A stretch of DNA of 46,262 nt. It comes from Candidatus Rifleibacteriota bacterium. Lineage in GTDB: Bacteria; Muiribacteriota; UBA6191; JACPRK01; JACQZM01. A program made the translations under genes and the position numbers. Below the pieces are notes generated by a model, which saw only the letters and a list, made by a program, of their open reading frames with translations, had not been told where the DNA came from and did no database searches. This document shows positions 1 through 6,650 of the stretch, in pieces. The DNA lies in the NCBI GenBank assembly GCA_016213885.1, contig JACQZM010000063.1:1-46262 (forward strand), in the 5' to 3' direction. Position 1 is the stretch's first letter. Each line of letters starts with the position of its first letter.

Positions 1-42
1 ATGCACAACACGGTCCAGCTGGCGAAGCAGCACCCGGTCTGA
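1..42 (+). CDS. possible 3' end of an upstream gene
   Basis: The first 42 bases read as an open frame ending in TGA (last residues QLAKQHPV). It could be the tail of a gene that begins left of the window, because a free-standing 13-residue peptide is unlikely. No family can be recognised from so short a piece, and it could equally be non-coding. Confidence 0.2.
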   Translation: MHNTVQLAKQHPV

Positions 43-100
43 GGTCACCCCGGAGCCTCCGCCTGGTTCGCGAGGCTCGGCCTGGATCCAGACCCGGGGA

Positions 101-211
101 GGAAGAGGAGGGGATCCGGATCGAGGTCGCGCTCGGGATAGAGAAAGAGGAGGGGATCCGGATTGAGGTCGCGCTCGGGGGCGCGACTCGGACCCGGCGA
201 GGCGCCGGGTC
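101..211 (+). repeat. dispersed intergenic repeat, copy 1 (1.5 units)
   Basis: A partial unit (101-138) is followed by a full unit (142-211). Both start with GAGGAGGGGATCCGGAT and run into GAGGTCGCGCTCGGG. The full unit ends in a hairpin at 191-211 (arms GACCCGGC and GCCGGGTC, 5-base loop). The same element recurs inverted at 4850-4957 and direct at 6561-6623. The hairpin sits two bases beyond the stop of the MttB-family gene, so it may also protect or end that transcript, but it has no clear T-run. It resembles a REP-type palindromic element. Confidence 0.75.
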
Positions 212-213
212 TT

Positions 214-1671
214 TCACACCGGCGGCAGCGGCGAGAGCCCCAGCCTGCGGGTCTCCCGGTCCATCAGCTCGTCGAGCGCCCCCCGGCGGCGCTGGTCCAG
301 CGGAGCCGGGCAGCCCCTGGCCACGATCGCCGCCACCTGCTCCACCGCCACGTCGAAGGAGCTCCTGGCCCCGGCCTTCTCCCAGCCGCCGTAGGTCGCC
401 CGGTCCACCACCGGTCCGGGCAGGTACAGCTCGGCCCGGTAGTTCTCCCTGGTGTGACGATGGCCCAGGAACTGCTCCCGGGCCACCACCTCGGCCAGCA
501 GATCCGGCGCCGGGACGGTCCCCCTCTGGACGATCCCCCGGGCCAGTCTCAACGCCATGCCGCAGATCTCGTTCCCCAGGACGATGTTCTCCAGGGACTG
601 GCACGATTCGAAGTCGAGCATCCCCGGCCCGGAGACCATGTTCACCCCGGCCAGCGCCGCCAGCACCGACCCGATGCCGCTCTCCATGCCGGCCTGCCAG
701 TCCACGGTCTTGGCGTCGGAGAGGCCCATGTAGGCGTGGGTCGGCAGGCCCAGACGTTTCCCCACCTGGGCGTACCCCATGTCCACCATCATGGTCTCGA
801 TGGCCCCCATGGGCGTGGTGCCGTGACGCATGTCGAACGCCGAGGGCGACCCGCCCCAGACGATCGGCGCCCCGGGCCTGGCGAGCTGGTGGATCACCAC
901 GCCGGAGAGACATTCGGCGCAGTGCTGGACCACCATCTCCCTGAGCGTCACCGGCGAGGTTGCGCCGGCCAGCGGCATGGAGACCATCTCCGCCGGGATC
1001 CCGGCTCGCGCCGAGTCGATCAGCGCCTGGGTGGTCAGATCGCTCCATTTGAGCGGCGGCGTGGGGCAGCAGTCGAAGATCGCCAGCGGCTTCTCGGCCA
1101 GCGCCTCTGCCCCACCCCGGATCGCCTCCAGCATGGACCGCATCACGGCGAACGCATCCTTGTCGAACGTACCGGTCACCACCGGCTTCCTCGAGTGGAT
1201 CAGCGCCACGTACAGCCTGAACCGGTCGCGCATCGGACCGGGGATGTCGCCCGGGACCAGGCTGGTCGACTGGGCCGCGTAGTTCTTGCAGCTCTCCACC
1301 ACCCAGGCCAGCCGGACGAGGTCGTCGGTGGTCGGGTCCCTCCGGCGGCGGGTCTTCGGGTCGAGGAAGAAGAGCGCCGCCGACCCCGGGTCGAAGTGGA
1401 CGTTGTCGCCGGCGAGGTCGCAGGCCAGCGCGCCGTCCCGGTCGTACAACCTGATCGACGGCGGCACGGTGCCGAGCGCCTCCCGGACCCGGGCCTCCGG
1501 GACCCTGATCCGGCCTTCCCTGGGCTGCATCCCGGCGCCGTCGAGAAGCGCCCTGGCCTCGTCGTTCTCCACGAAGACCCCGGTCTTCTCCAGCGTCTTC
1601 AACGCGTCCCCCACGATCGCTTCCACCTCGTCGGGGGTGAACATCCATGCGCGAGGTCTGGTGGCGGTCAC
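214..1671 (-). CDS. MttB-family (non-pyrrolysine) corrinoid methyltransferase
   Basis: Predicted to move a methyl group from a quaternary amine, betaine or similar donor to the cobalt of a partner corrinoid protein in the cytoplasm. The 485 residues span the whole trimethylamine methyltransferase (MttB) superfamily barrel. Visible family signatures include FDPGSAALFF, the MVSMPLAGATSPVTL stretch and SGPGMLDFESCQSLE near the C-terminus. No in-frame amber codon interrupts it, so it belongs to the large non-pyrrolysine branch, known from glycine-betaine-type demethylases; its own substrate cannot be read from sequence. I chose the GTG at 1671 because AAGGAGG lies 8 bases ahead of it. An ATG at 1689 overlaps the upstream stop (ATGA) but has no ribosome site. 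It is the last gene of the operon that supplies a corrinoid/homocysteine methyltransferase and a reactivation protein. Confidence 0.9.
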   Translation of the reverse strand: MTATRPRAWMFTPDEVEAIVGDALKTLEKTGVFVENDEARALLDGAGMQPREGRIRVPEARVREALGTVPPSIRLYDRDGALACDLAGDNVHFDPGSAALFFLDPKTRRRRDPTTDDLVRLAWVVESCKNYAAQSTSLVPGDIPGPMRDRFRLYVALIHSRKPVVTGTFDKDAFAVMRSMLEAIRGGAEALAEKPLAIFDCCPTPPLKWSDLTTQALIDSARAGIPAEMVSMPLAGATSPVTLREMVVQHCAECLSGVVIHQLARPGAPIVWGGSPSAFDMRHGTTPMGAIETMMVDMGYAQVGKRLGLPTHAYMGLSDAKTVDWQAGMESGIGSVLAALAGVNMVSGPGMLDFESCQSLENIVLGNEICGMALRLARGIVQRGTVPAPDLLAEVVAREQFLGHRHTRENYRAELYLPGPVVDRATYGGWEKAGARSSFDVAVEQVAAIVARGCPAPLDQRRRGALDELMDRETRRLGLSPLPPV

Positions 1672-1686
1672 TGTCGATTCCTCCTT
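1672..1686 (-). promoter_or_regulatory. ribosome binding site deciding the MttB-family start
   Basis: AAGGAGG at 1686-1680 is followed by 8 bases and then GTG (1671-1669). The ATG at 1689 lies in front of this site, so the site favours the GTG as the true start. Confidence 0.55.
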
Positions 1687-2363
1687 CATTGCAGAGAACC
1701 GGCCCGGGTCGGCGCCGCGCCGCGGCGGGCCCTGTAGGGACACGTGGTGAGGGCGCAGGTCGAACAGGCGCGACCGGTGCGGCCGGCGCCCCCGGAACCC
1801 TCCTCGAACCGGATCGCGAAGCTCACGGACTTCCGGGGCACCATCATGCACCCGGGGGTCAACGCCACGCCCAGCTCCCGGGCGGGAAGAAGCGCCACGA
1901 GCGCCTCCTGGGAGGTCACCGGCCAGTCGCCGTAGCCGGGGCTCGATCGAGGTCGGGGCGACAGCCCTCGATCGCACCCCAGCGGCCCGATCAGCACGGC
2001 CAGCGCCTCCGCCGCCGTCTCGGCCGCGGCGGAGCCGAAGGCGTCCATCAGCAGGGCGTCCAGCATGTCGCCGGCGGCGGCCAGGCGGGTCGTCTCCAGC
2101 TCCAGGGCGGGTCCGATCGTGCAGAGCCCCAGGGCGGTCATGGAGCCGGAGCCGGGCACGCCGATCCGCCCCGCCTCGTCCTCGTCGATGGCGCGACAGG
2201 CGCCCCGGGGCCGGACCATCCGTTCGCAGCTCTCCCAGAGCTCGTCGAGCCGCTTCTTGATGCGCTGCGTCACAGCTCCGGGCGACCCGTACCCCAGGTA
2301 GCGCTCCACCTCGTCGCGGGGCACGACCACGGAGAGGTCCACGATCCAGGAGGCCTGCGTCAT
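1686..2363 (-). CDS. methionine synthase activation domain-like protein
   Basis: A 225-residue protein resembling the stand-alone form of the B12-dependent methionine synthase (MetH) activation domain, which binds AdoMet and reductively remethylates inactive Co(II) corrinoid. The SPGYGDWP motif, a hallmark of this domain, is present, as is LGLCTIGPALE in the middle. The C-terminus carries a cysteine cluster, CSTCALTTCPYR, typical of free-standing versions and possibly metal-binding. Its start overlaps the stop of the corrinoid fusion gene (ATGA at 2363-2360), and its stop overlaps an ATG of the MttB-family gene, so the three genes are translationally coupled. The inferred job is to rescue the operon's own corrinoid protein. 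Confidence 0.85.
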   Translation of the reverse strand: MTQASWIVDLSVVVPRDEVERYLGYGSPGAVTQRIKKRLDELWESCERMVRPRGACRAIDEDEAGRIGVPGSGSMTALGLCTIGPALELETTRLAAAGDMLDALLMDAFGSAAAETAAEALAVLIGPLGCDRGLSPRPRSSPGYGDWPVTSQEALVALLPARELGVALTPGCMMVPRKSVSFAIRFEEGSGGAGRTGRACSTCALTTCPYRARRGAAPTRAGSLQ

Positions 2364-3691
2364 GACCCGGCCGGCCGGTCCAGAACGGCCCGGGCCCGCC
2401 GGATGAACTCCGGGTCCGTGCCGCAGCAGCCGCCGAGGAGCCGGGCGCCCGACGAAGCCATGGTGGCCAGGTCCGCGGCGAAGCGGTCCGGGGAGGCGTC
2501 GTAGACGACCCCCTCCGGCGTGGCCCTGGGCTGACCCGCGTTGGGCTGCGCCACCAGCGGTGCGTTCACGGCGCCGGCCGCCTCGGTGACCATGGCGACC
2601 ATCCGGTCCGAGGTGACGCTGCAGTTGAAGCCCACGGCGGTCGCACCGGCTTCGGCCAGGGTCGTGAGCGACCGCACCAGCGGGTTGCCCATGATCGTGA
2701 AGAACCCCTTGCGACGGAACTCGAACGTCATCGAGACGAGGACCGGCAGCCCGCTGGACCGGGCAGCGCCGAGCGCCATCAGAGCCTCCTTGAGGTCGTA
2801 CATGGTCTCGATGGAGATCAGGTCGACCCCGGCCTCGACCAGCGCCGCGGTCTGCTCCTGGAAAGCCGTGAGGAACGCGGCCTCCGAGGCCTGGCCGAGA
2901 GGCGGCAGCAGCAATCCGGTGGGGCCCATGTCGCCGGCCACCAGGGCCTTGCCGTCGGCGGACTGGCGGGCGATCTCCACGGCCCTGCGGTTGACCTCCC
3001 GGCACCGCCCGGTGAGGCCCGAGGCGGCGAGCTTCGGAGGGTTGGCCCCGAAGGTGTTCGCGTGGATGATGTGGCTCCCGGCCTCCACGTACCTGTCGGC
3101 GTGGCCGTCGGCGCCGATCTCGGAGGCCCATCCCTCGGTCACCGGCGCCCCTCCCACCATGACCCTGGCCTTGAGCCCGGCCTTCCGGACCGCCTGCACC
3201 AGGTCCCGCTGCAACACCATCGTGGTGGTGAGCAGCGCCGAGGCACAGACCAGGTCCGCGTCGACCTGTCGGGCCCGCTCCACCAGACGGTCCACCGGCA
3301 CGTCCACCCCCTCGTCGAAGAGGGTGAACCCGTTCGCCGCGAGCAGGTTCGCCACGAGGGTCTTCCCGATGTCGTGGATGTCTCCCTGGATCGTCCCGAT
3401 GACCACCCGGCCCGACGACCGGGTCGCCGCGCCCTTGTCGAGGGCGGGCTGGAACACTCCCATGGCCGCCTTCATCGCCTGGGCCGAGCTGACCAGTTCC
3501 GGCAGGAAGTACTCCCCTTCCTCCCAGAGCTTGCCGGCCTGGGCGAGGCCCGGCAGACAGCCTCCCTCGATCGCCTCCAGAGGCATCACGGCCAGCTCCA
3601 GCGCCCGGCGGGCCAGCCGGGCCGCGGCCTCGTCATCGCCCTCGAGCACGGCGCGTGTCAGGGCGTCCAGCAGGTCGGATCGGTCGCTCAT
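2360..3691 (-). CDS. corrinoid protein fused to a truncated homocysteine S-methyltransferase
   Basis: Residues 1 to about 195 form a methyltransferase cognate corrinoid protein: a helical cap, then the B12-binding Rossmann domain with GDIHDIGK (cobalt ligand His106) and VMVGGAPVT. From about residue 200 the chain switches without linker into a homocysteine S-methyltransferase (YVEAGSHIIHANTFGAN onward). That part keeps the zinc ligands in GFNCS and GGCCGT. The first 45-50 residues normal for that barrel (the DGAMGT strand) and the last 20 or so of the corrinoid domain are absent. In related clusters these are two separate genes. The start at 3691 has AAGGAG 7 bases upstream. The inferred role is to accept methyl groups from the MttB-family protein and pass them to homocysteine. 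The missing barrel strand may inactivate the second half unless another copy completes it. Confidence 0.85.
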   Translation of the reverse strand: MSDRSDLLDALTRAVLEGDDEAAARLARRALELAVMPLEAIEGGCLPGLAQAGKLWEEGEYFLPELVSSAQAMKAAMGVFQPALDKGAATRSSGRVVIGTIQGDIHDIGKTLVANLLAANGFTLFDEGVDVPVDRLVERARQVDADLVCASALLTTTMVLQRDLVQAVRKAGLKARVMVGGAPVTEGWASEIGADGHADRYVEAGSHIIHANTFGANPPKLAASGLTGRCREVNRRAVEIARQSADGKALVAGDMGPTGLLLPPLGQASEAAFLTAFQEQTAALVEAGVDLISIETMYDLKEALMALGAARSSGLPVLVSMTFEFRRKGFFTIMGNPLVRSLTTLAEAGATAVGFNCSVTSDRMVAMVTEAAGAVNAPLVAQPNAGQPRATPEGVVYDASPDRFAADLATMASSGARLLGGCCGTDPEFIRRARAVLDRPAGS

Positions 3692-3770
3692 TGGCTGCTC
3701 CTTCAGGGGACATGGTCTCGGAGGTGTGTCGCTGCGCTCGATGATACCGATCCGAGGCCGGCAGGTCAAA

Positions 3771-4694
3771 TCAAGCCCGACCGGAGACTGCTCGTTCCAG
3801 GTCGAGCTTCCTTCCCCACATGTCGTGGCGGAGGACCACGGTGTAGCCCTCGGACTGGTACAGCTTCACGGCCCGGGAGTTGGACGACGCCACGAACAGC
3901 TCCACGTGGGTCGCTCCCCTGGACCGGAGCAGCTCCTCGCACCGTCTGAGCAGGTAGAGGCCGAGATGCCGGCCCCGCGCCCTGGTCAACACGCCGATCG
4001 CCTCCACCTCGCCCTTGCCGTCCGGCGCCAGGGTGCCCCGGAGGAAGCCGATGGGACCCTCCGGGTCGACCAGGACCCTGACCAGGTCCGGGAAGAACTC
4101 CGGGCTCGAGGCGAGCCGCTCCCAGTCGGCGGCCGTGAGAGGCAGGGAGCCCGGGATGTTCTTGAACGCCTCGTTGGACACGGCCAGGAAGGCGTCCACG
4201 TCCACCGCCTCGATCCCTCGCTCCTGGACGCGATCGGGAAGAGGAGGGGTGCGTCGCAGCAGGCCGTCCTGCCGCAGCTGGAGGAAGGTCTCGACGAGCC
4301 GGTAGCCCCGGATCTGAAGCAGCACCGACAGCTTCTTCTCCCTGGGAAGCGAGACGTGGAGGTGCTGCGCCCCGAGCCGCTGGCCGTCTTCCTCGGCCCA
4401 GTGCACCAGCCGGAGCACCTCCTCGGCCGGTTCGCCCGGGTCCGGGGTGAGCTGGGCCAGCCGGCGCAGCCCCCTGGACGGGATCTCCCGGTCGACCACG
4501 AGACCGGTGGCCGCCACCCGTTCACCGTGGACCAGCGCCACCCCCCAGATCCCGTCGGGCAGAGCCTTCAGCTCCGCCTCCAGCTCCGCCATGGTCTGGC
4601 CTGGCAGGGTGGCCAGCCCCGGGATCGTTCCCAGATCGGTCCAGGGGACGACCCTGTAATCGCGAGAGGGATCCCGGTTCTCGACCTGTGCCAT
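3771..4694 (-). CDS. two-domain GNAT acetyltransferase
   Basis: A 307-residue protein with a degenerate N-terminal GNAT half and a well-kept C-terminal one. The latter shows the acetyl-CoA-binding segment VLTRARGRHLGLYLLRR (motif A) and NSRAVKLYQSEGY (motif B). The tandem layout resembles mycothiol-synthase-like and small-molecule N-acetyltransferases; the substrate is unknown. It lies 79 bases upstream of the corrinoid fusion gene on the same strand and could be the first gene of that operon or a separate unit. Confidence 0.8.
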   Translation of the reverse strand: MAQVENRDPSRDYRVVPWTDLGTIPGLATLPGQTMAELEAELKALPDGIWGVALVHGERVAATGLVVDREIPSRGLRRLAQLTPDPGEPAEEVLRLVHWAEEDGQRLGAQHLHVSLPREKKLSVLLQIRGYRLVETFLQLRQDGLLRRTPPLPDRVQERGIEAVDVDAFLAVSNEAFKNIPGSLPLTAADWERLASSPEFFPDLVRVLVDPEGPIGFLRGTLAPDGKGEVEAIGVLTRARGRHLGLYLLRRCEELLRSRGATHVELFVASSNSRAVKLYQSEGYTVVLRHDMWGRKLDLERAVSGRA

Positions 4695-5136
4695 GGCCTC
4701 GACGACGACCTCGCGGGTCCGTCTTGACGCCTTGCGTCAGGCCAGACGGTGCCCGGCAGCGCCGGCCATTCGACGACCTTCCGGCCGGCAGAAGTGGCAA
4801 CTATATCACCGGCGGGAGCAGCGTGGCAATCGCCGATCCGGCGCCTCATGACCCGGCGCCTCGCCGGATCCGAGTCGCGCCCCCGAGCGCGACCTCGATC
4901 CGGATCCCCTCCTCTTCCCTCTCTCTCTCCCGAGCGCGACTTCAAATGAATCCCCTCCACATTCCACCGTTCGAGTCTCGATCCAGGCCACGGCCAGATC
5001 CCAGGCCAGGCTCCGCGAAACGGGCGGAGCATCCCCGCCGCCCCCGGGCCTGGCGCTCCCCGCCACGTCCCTGCTATCCTGAGCTCCGGTGGACGACAGG
5101 CACCCGGGGTACCCCGGGGCGAAGGAGGCTCCGGCG
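4695..5136. other. divergent intergenic region with repeat
   Basis: This 442-base gap separates the minus-strand one-carbon genes from the plus-strand aldehyde dehydrogenase and must hold promoters for both. It contains the inverted repeat copy at 4850-4957. I see no convincing gene or clear -10/-35 pair. GAAGGAGG at 5121-5128 is the ribosome site of the dehydrogenase. Confidence 0.5.
4850..4957 (-). repeat. dispersed intergenic repeat, copy 2 (inverted, 1.5 units)
   Basis: The reverse complement of the element at 101-211, again as a full unit (4850-4917) plus a degenerate partial unit (about 4920-4957). Its hairpin at 4850-4870 has one mismatch compared with copies 1 and 3. The sequence beyond it (to about 5025) also shows weaker similarity to the bases before copy 1, so the element may be longer than the core. 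Confidence 0.7.
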
Positions 5137-6474
5137 ATGGAGCACAAGCTTCTCATCGATGGAAAGTGGGTGAGCACGGCCTCCACGGGGCCGGTGCTGA
5201 ACAAATACACCGGCGAGACGATCGCGACCCTGCCGATCGCCCGGCCCGAGGACGTGGACAGGGCGATCGAGGCCGCCCACAAGGCGGCGCCGGTCATCGC
5301 CTCGATGCCGGCCCATCAGAGGGGCCGGCTGCTGGCCCGGGCGTCGGAGCTCTTGGCCGCCCGGAAAGAGGAGCTGGCCCGGACCATCGCAGCCGAGGCG
5401 GGGAAGGCTCTCAAGTTCGCCCGGATCGAGGCGGATCGGGCCGTCAGCACCTTCGCCGTCGCTTCGGAAGAGGCCAAGCGGATCCACGGAGAGACGATCC
5501 CGCTGGACGGGGTGCCCGCCGGGGAGGGGTACTTCGGGTTCTGGCTCCGGCGGCCCGTGGGCGTCGTGACCGCCATCGCGCCGTTCAACTTCCCGCTGAA
5601 CCTGGTGGCTCACAAGGTCGCTCCGGCCATCGCCGCGGGCAACGCCATCGTCCTCAAGCCGGCCGCCTGGACCCCGATCGCCTCCGTGATCCTCTGCGAG
5701 GTCCTGGCCGAGGCGGGGGCGCCGCCCGGCGTCATCAACCTGATCCATGGCTCCGGGGCCAAGCTCGGCCCGCAGCTGGTGTCCGATCCCCGGGTGGCCA
5801 AGGTGACGTTCACCGGCTCCAAGGAGGTGGGTCGCGACATCCTGGCCAGGCGCTGCGCCGTGGGCGCGTTCTACAACTCCGGTCAGGTCTGCATCTCGGT
5901 CCAGCGGATCTACTGCGACTGCCGGATCGTGGAGCCGTTCGTCGAGAAGCTCCTGGCGGCGACCCGGACCATGGTGGTGGGCGACCCGCTGGACGAGAAG
6001 GTCGACGTGGGCCCCATGATCGACGTCAAGGAGGCCCAGCGGATCGACGGGTGGGTCGCCGAGGCCAGGGCCGCGGGCGCCCGGGTCCTCGAGGGGGGCA
6101 GGCGCGAGGGAGCGGTCTACTGGCCCACGGTGATCACCGACGCGACGCCGGGCATGAGGGTCGTGCGGGACGAGGCGTTCGCCCCGGTGGCGGTCGTGAT
6201 GGAGTTCGACGAGTTCGAGGAGGGTCTGAGGCAGGCCGACGACACGGAGTACGGGCTCCAGGCCGCCGTGTTCACCCGGGATATCGACCGGATCCTGCTG
6301 GCCATCAAGAAGCTGAACTTCGGCGGCGTCATCGTGAACGACACGCCGTCGTTCCGCTGCGATCACATGCCCTACGGCGGCAACCGCCAGAGCGGGCTGG
6401 GCCGGGAGGGCGTGCGGTTCGCCATCGAGGAGATGACCAACATCCAGATGGTGGCGATCCGGGCCGGCGGCTGA
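5137..6474 (+). CDS. aldehyde dehydrogenase family protein with internal deletion
   Basis: NAD(P)-dependent aldehyde dehydrogenase family, 445 residues where close relatives have about 475. Seen: the Rossmann segment PFNFPLNLVAHK, VTFTGSKEVG, the catalytic cysteine Cys252 in NSGQVCIS, and the C-terminal PYGGNRQSGLGREG. At residues 236-240 the chain jumps from VTFTGSKEVGRDILAR straight to RCAVGAFYNSG. About 28 residues are missing, including the conserved LELG segment with the general-base glutamate. The reading frame is intact. The start at 5137 has AAGGAGG upstream. Such an enzyme should lack normal dehydrogenase activity. The loss could be a real deletion between short repeats or a consensus error. 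Confidence 0.85.
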   Translation: MEHKLLIDGKWVSTASTGPVLNKYTGETIATLPIARPEDVDRAIEAAHKAAPVIASMPAHQRGRLLARASELLAARKEELARTIAAEAGKALKFARIEADRAVSTFAVASEEAKRIHGETIPLDGVPAGEGYFGFWLRRPVGVVTAIAPFNFPLNLVAHKVAPAIAAGNAIVLKPAAWTPIASVILCEVLAEAGAPPGVINLIHGSGAKLGPQLVSDPRVAKVTFTGSKEVGRDILARRCAVGAFYNSGQVCISVQRIYCDCRIVEPFVEKLLAATRTMVVGDPLDEKVDVGPMIDVKEAQRIDGWVAEARAAGARVLEGGRREGAVYWPTVITDATPGMRVVRDEAFAPVAVVMEFDEFEEGLRQADDTEYGLQAAVFTRDIDRILLAIKKLNFGGVIVNDTPSFRCDHMPYGGNRQSGLGREGVRFAIEEMTNIQMVAIRAGG

Positions 6475-6560
6475 TCGAAGGGGCTCAGGATCCGGCGCCT
6501 GTTTCACAGGGCTTGGGCTGTGATCACTCTCTTGCCCGAATCAACGCTCACGAAGGAAGT

Positions 6561-6623
6561 GGAGGGGATCCGGATCGAGGTCGCGCGCGGGGGCGCGACT
6601 CGGACCCGGCGAGGCGCCGGGTC
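6561..6623 (+). repeat. dispersed intergenic repeat, copy 3
   Basis: A single unit in the same orientation as copy 1, from GGAGGGGATCCGGATCGAGG to the hairpin at 6603-6623 (arms GACCCGGC and GCCGGGTC). It ends 27 bases before the start of the DUF1549 gene. Confidence 0.75.
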
Positions 6624-6650
6624 TTGCGTTTCCGGCCGTCCCGCGTCAAG

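Noticed and set aside
191..211. Intrinsic terminator for the MttB-family operon
   Set aside because: The hairpin is strong, but on the minus strand no T-run follows, and it is part of a dispersed repeat, so it was annotated as repeat.
214..1671. Pyrrolysine-type MttB
   Set aside because: There is no in-frame amber codon, and the chain is continuous at normal length, so this is the non-pyrrolysine branch.
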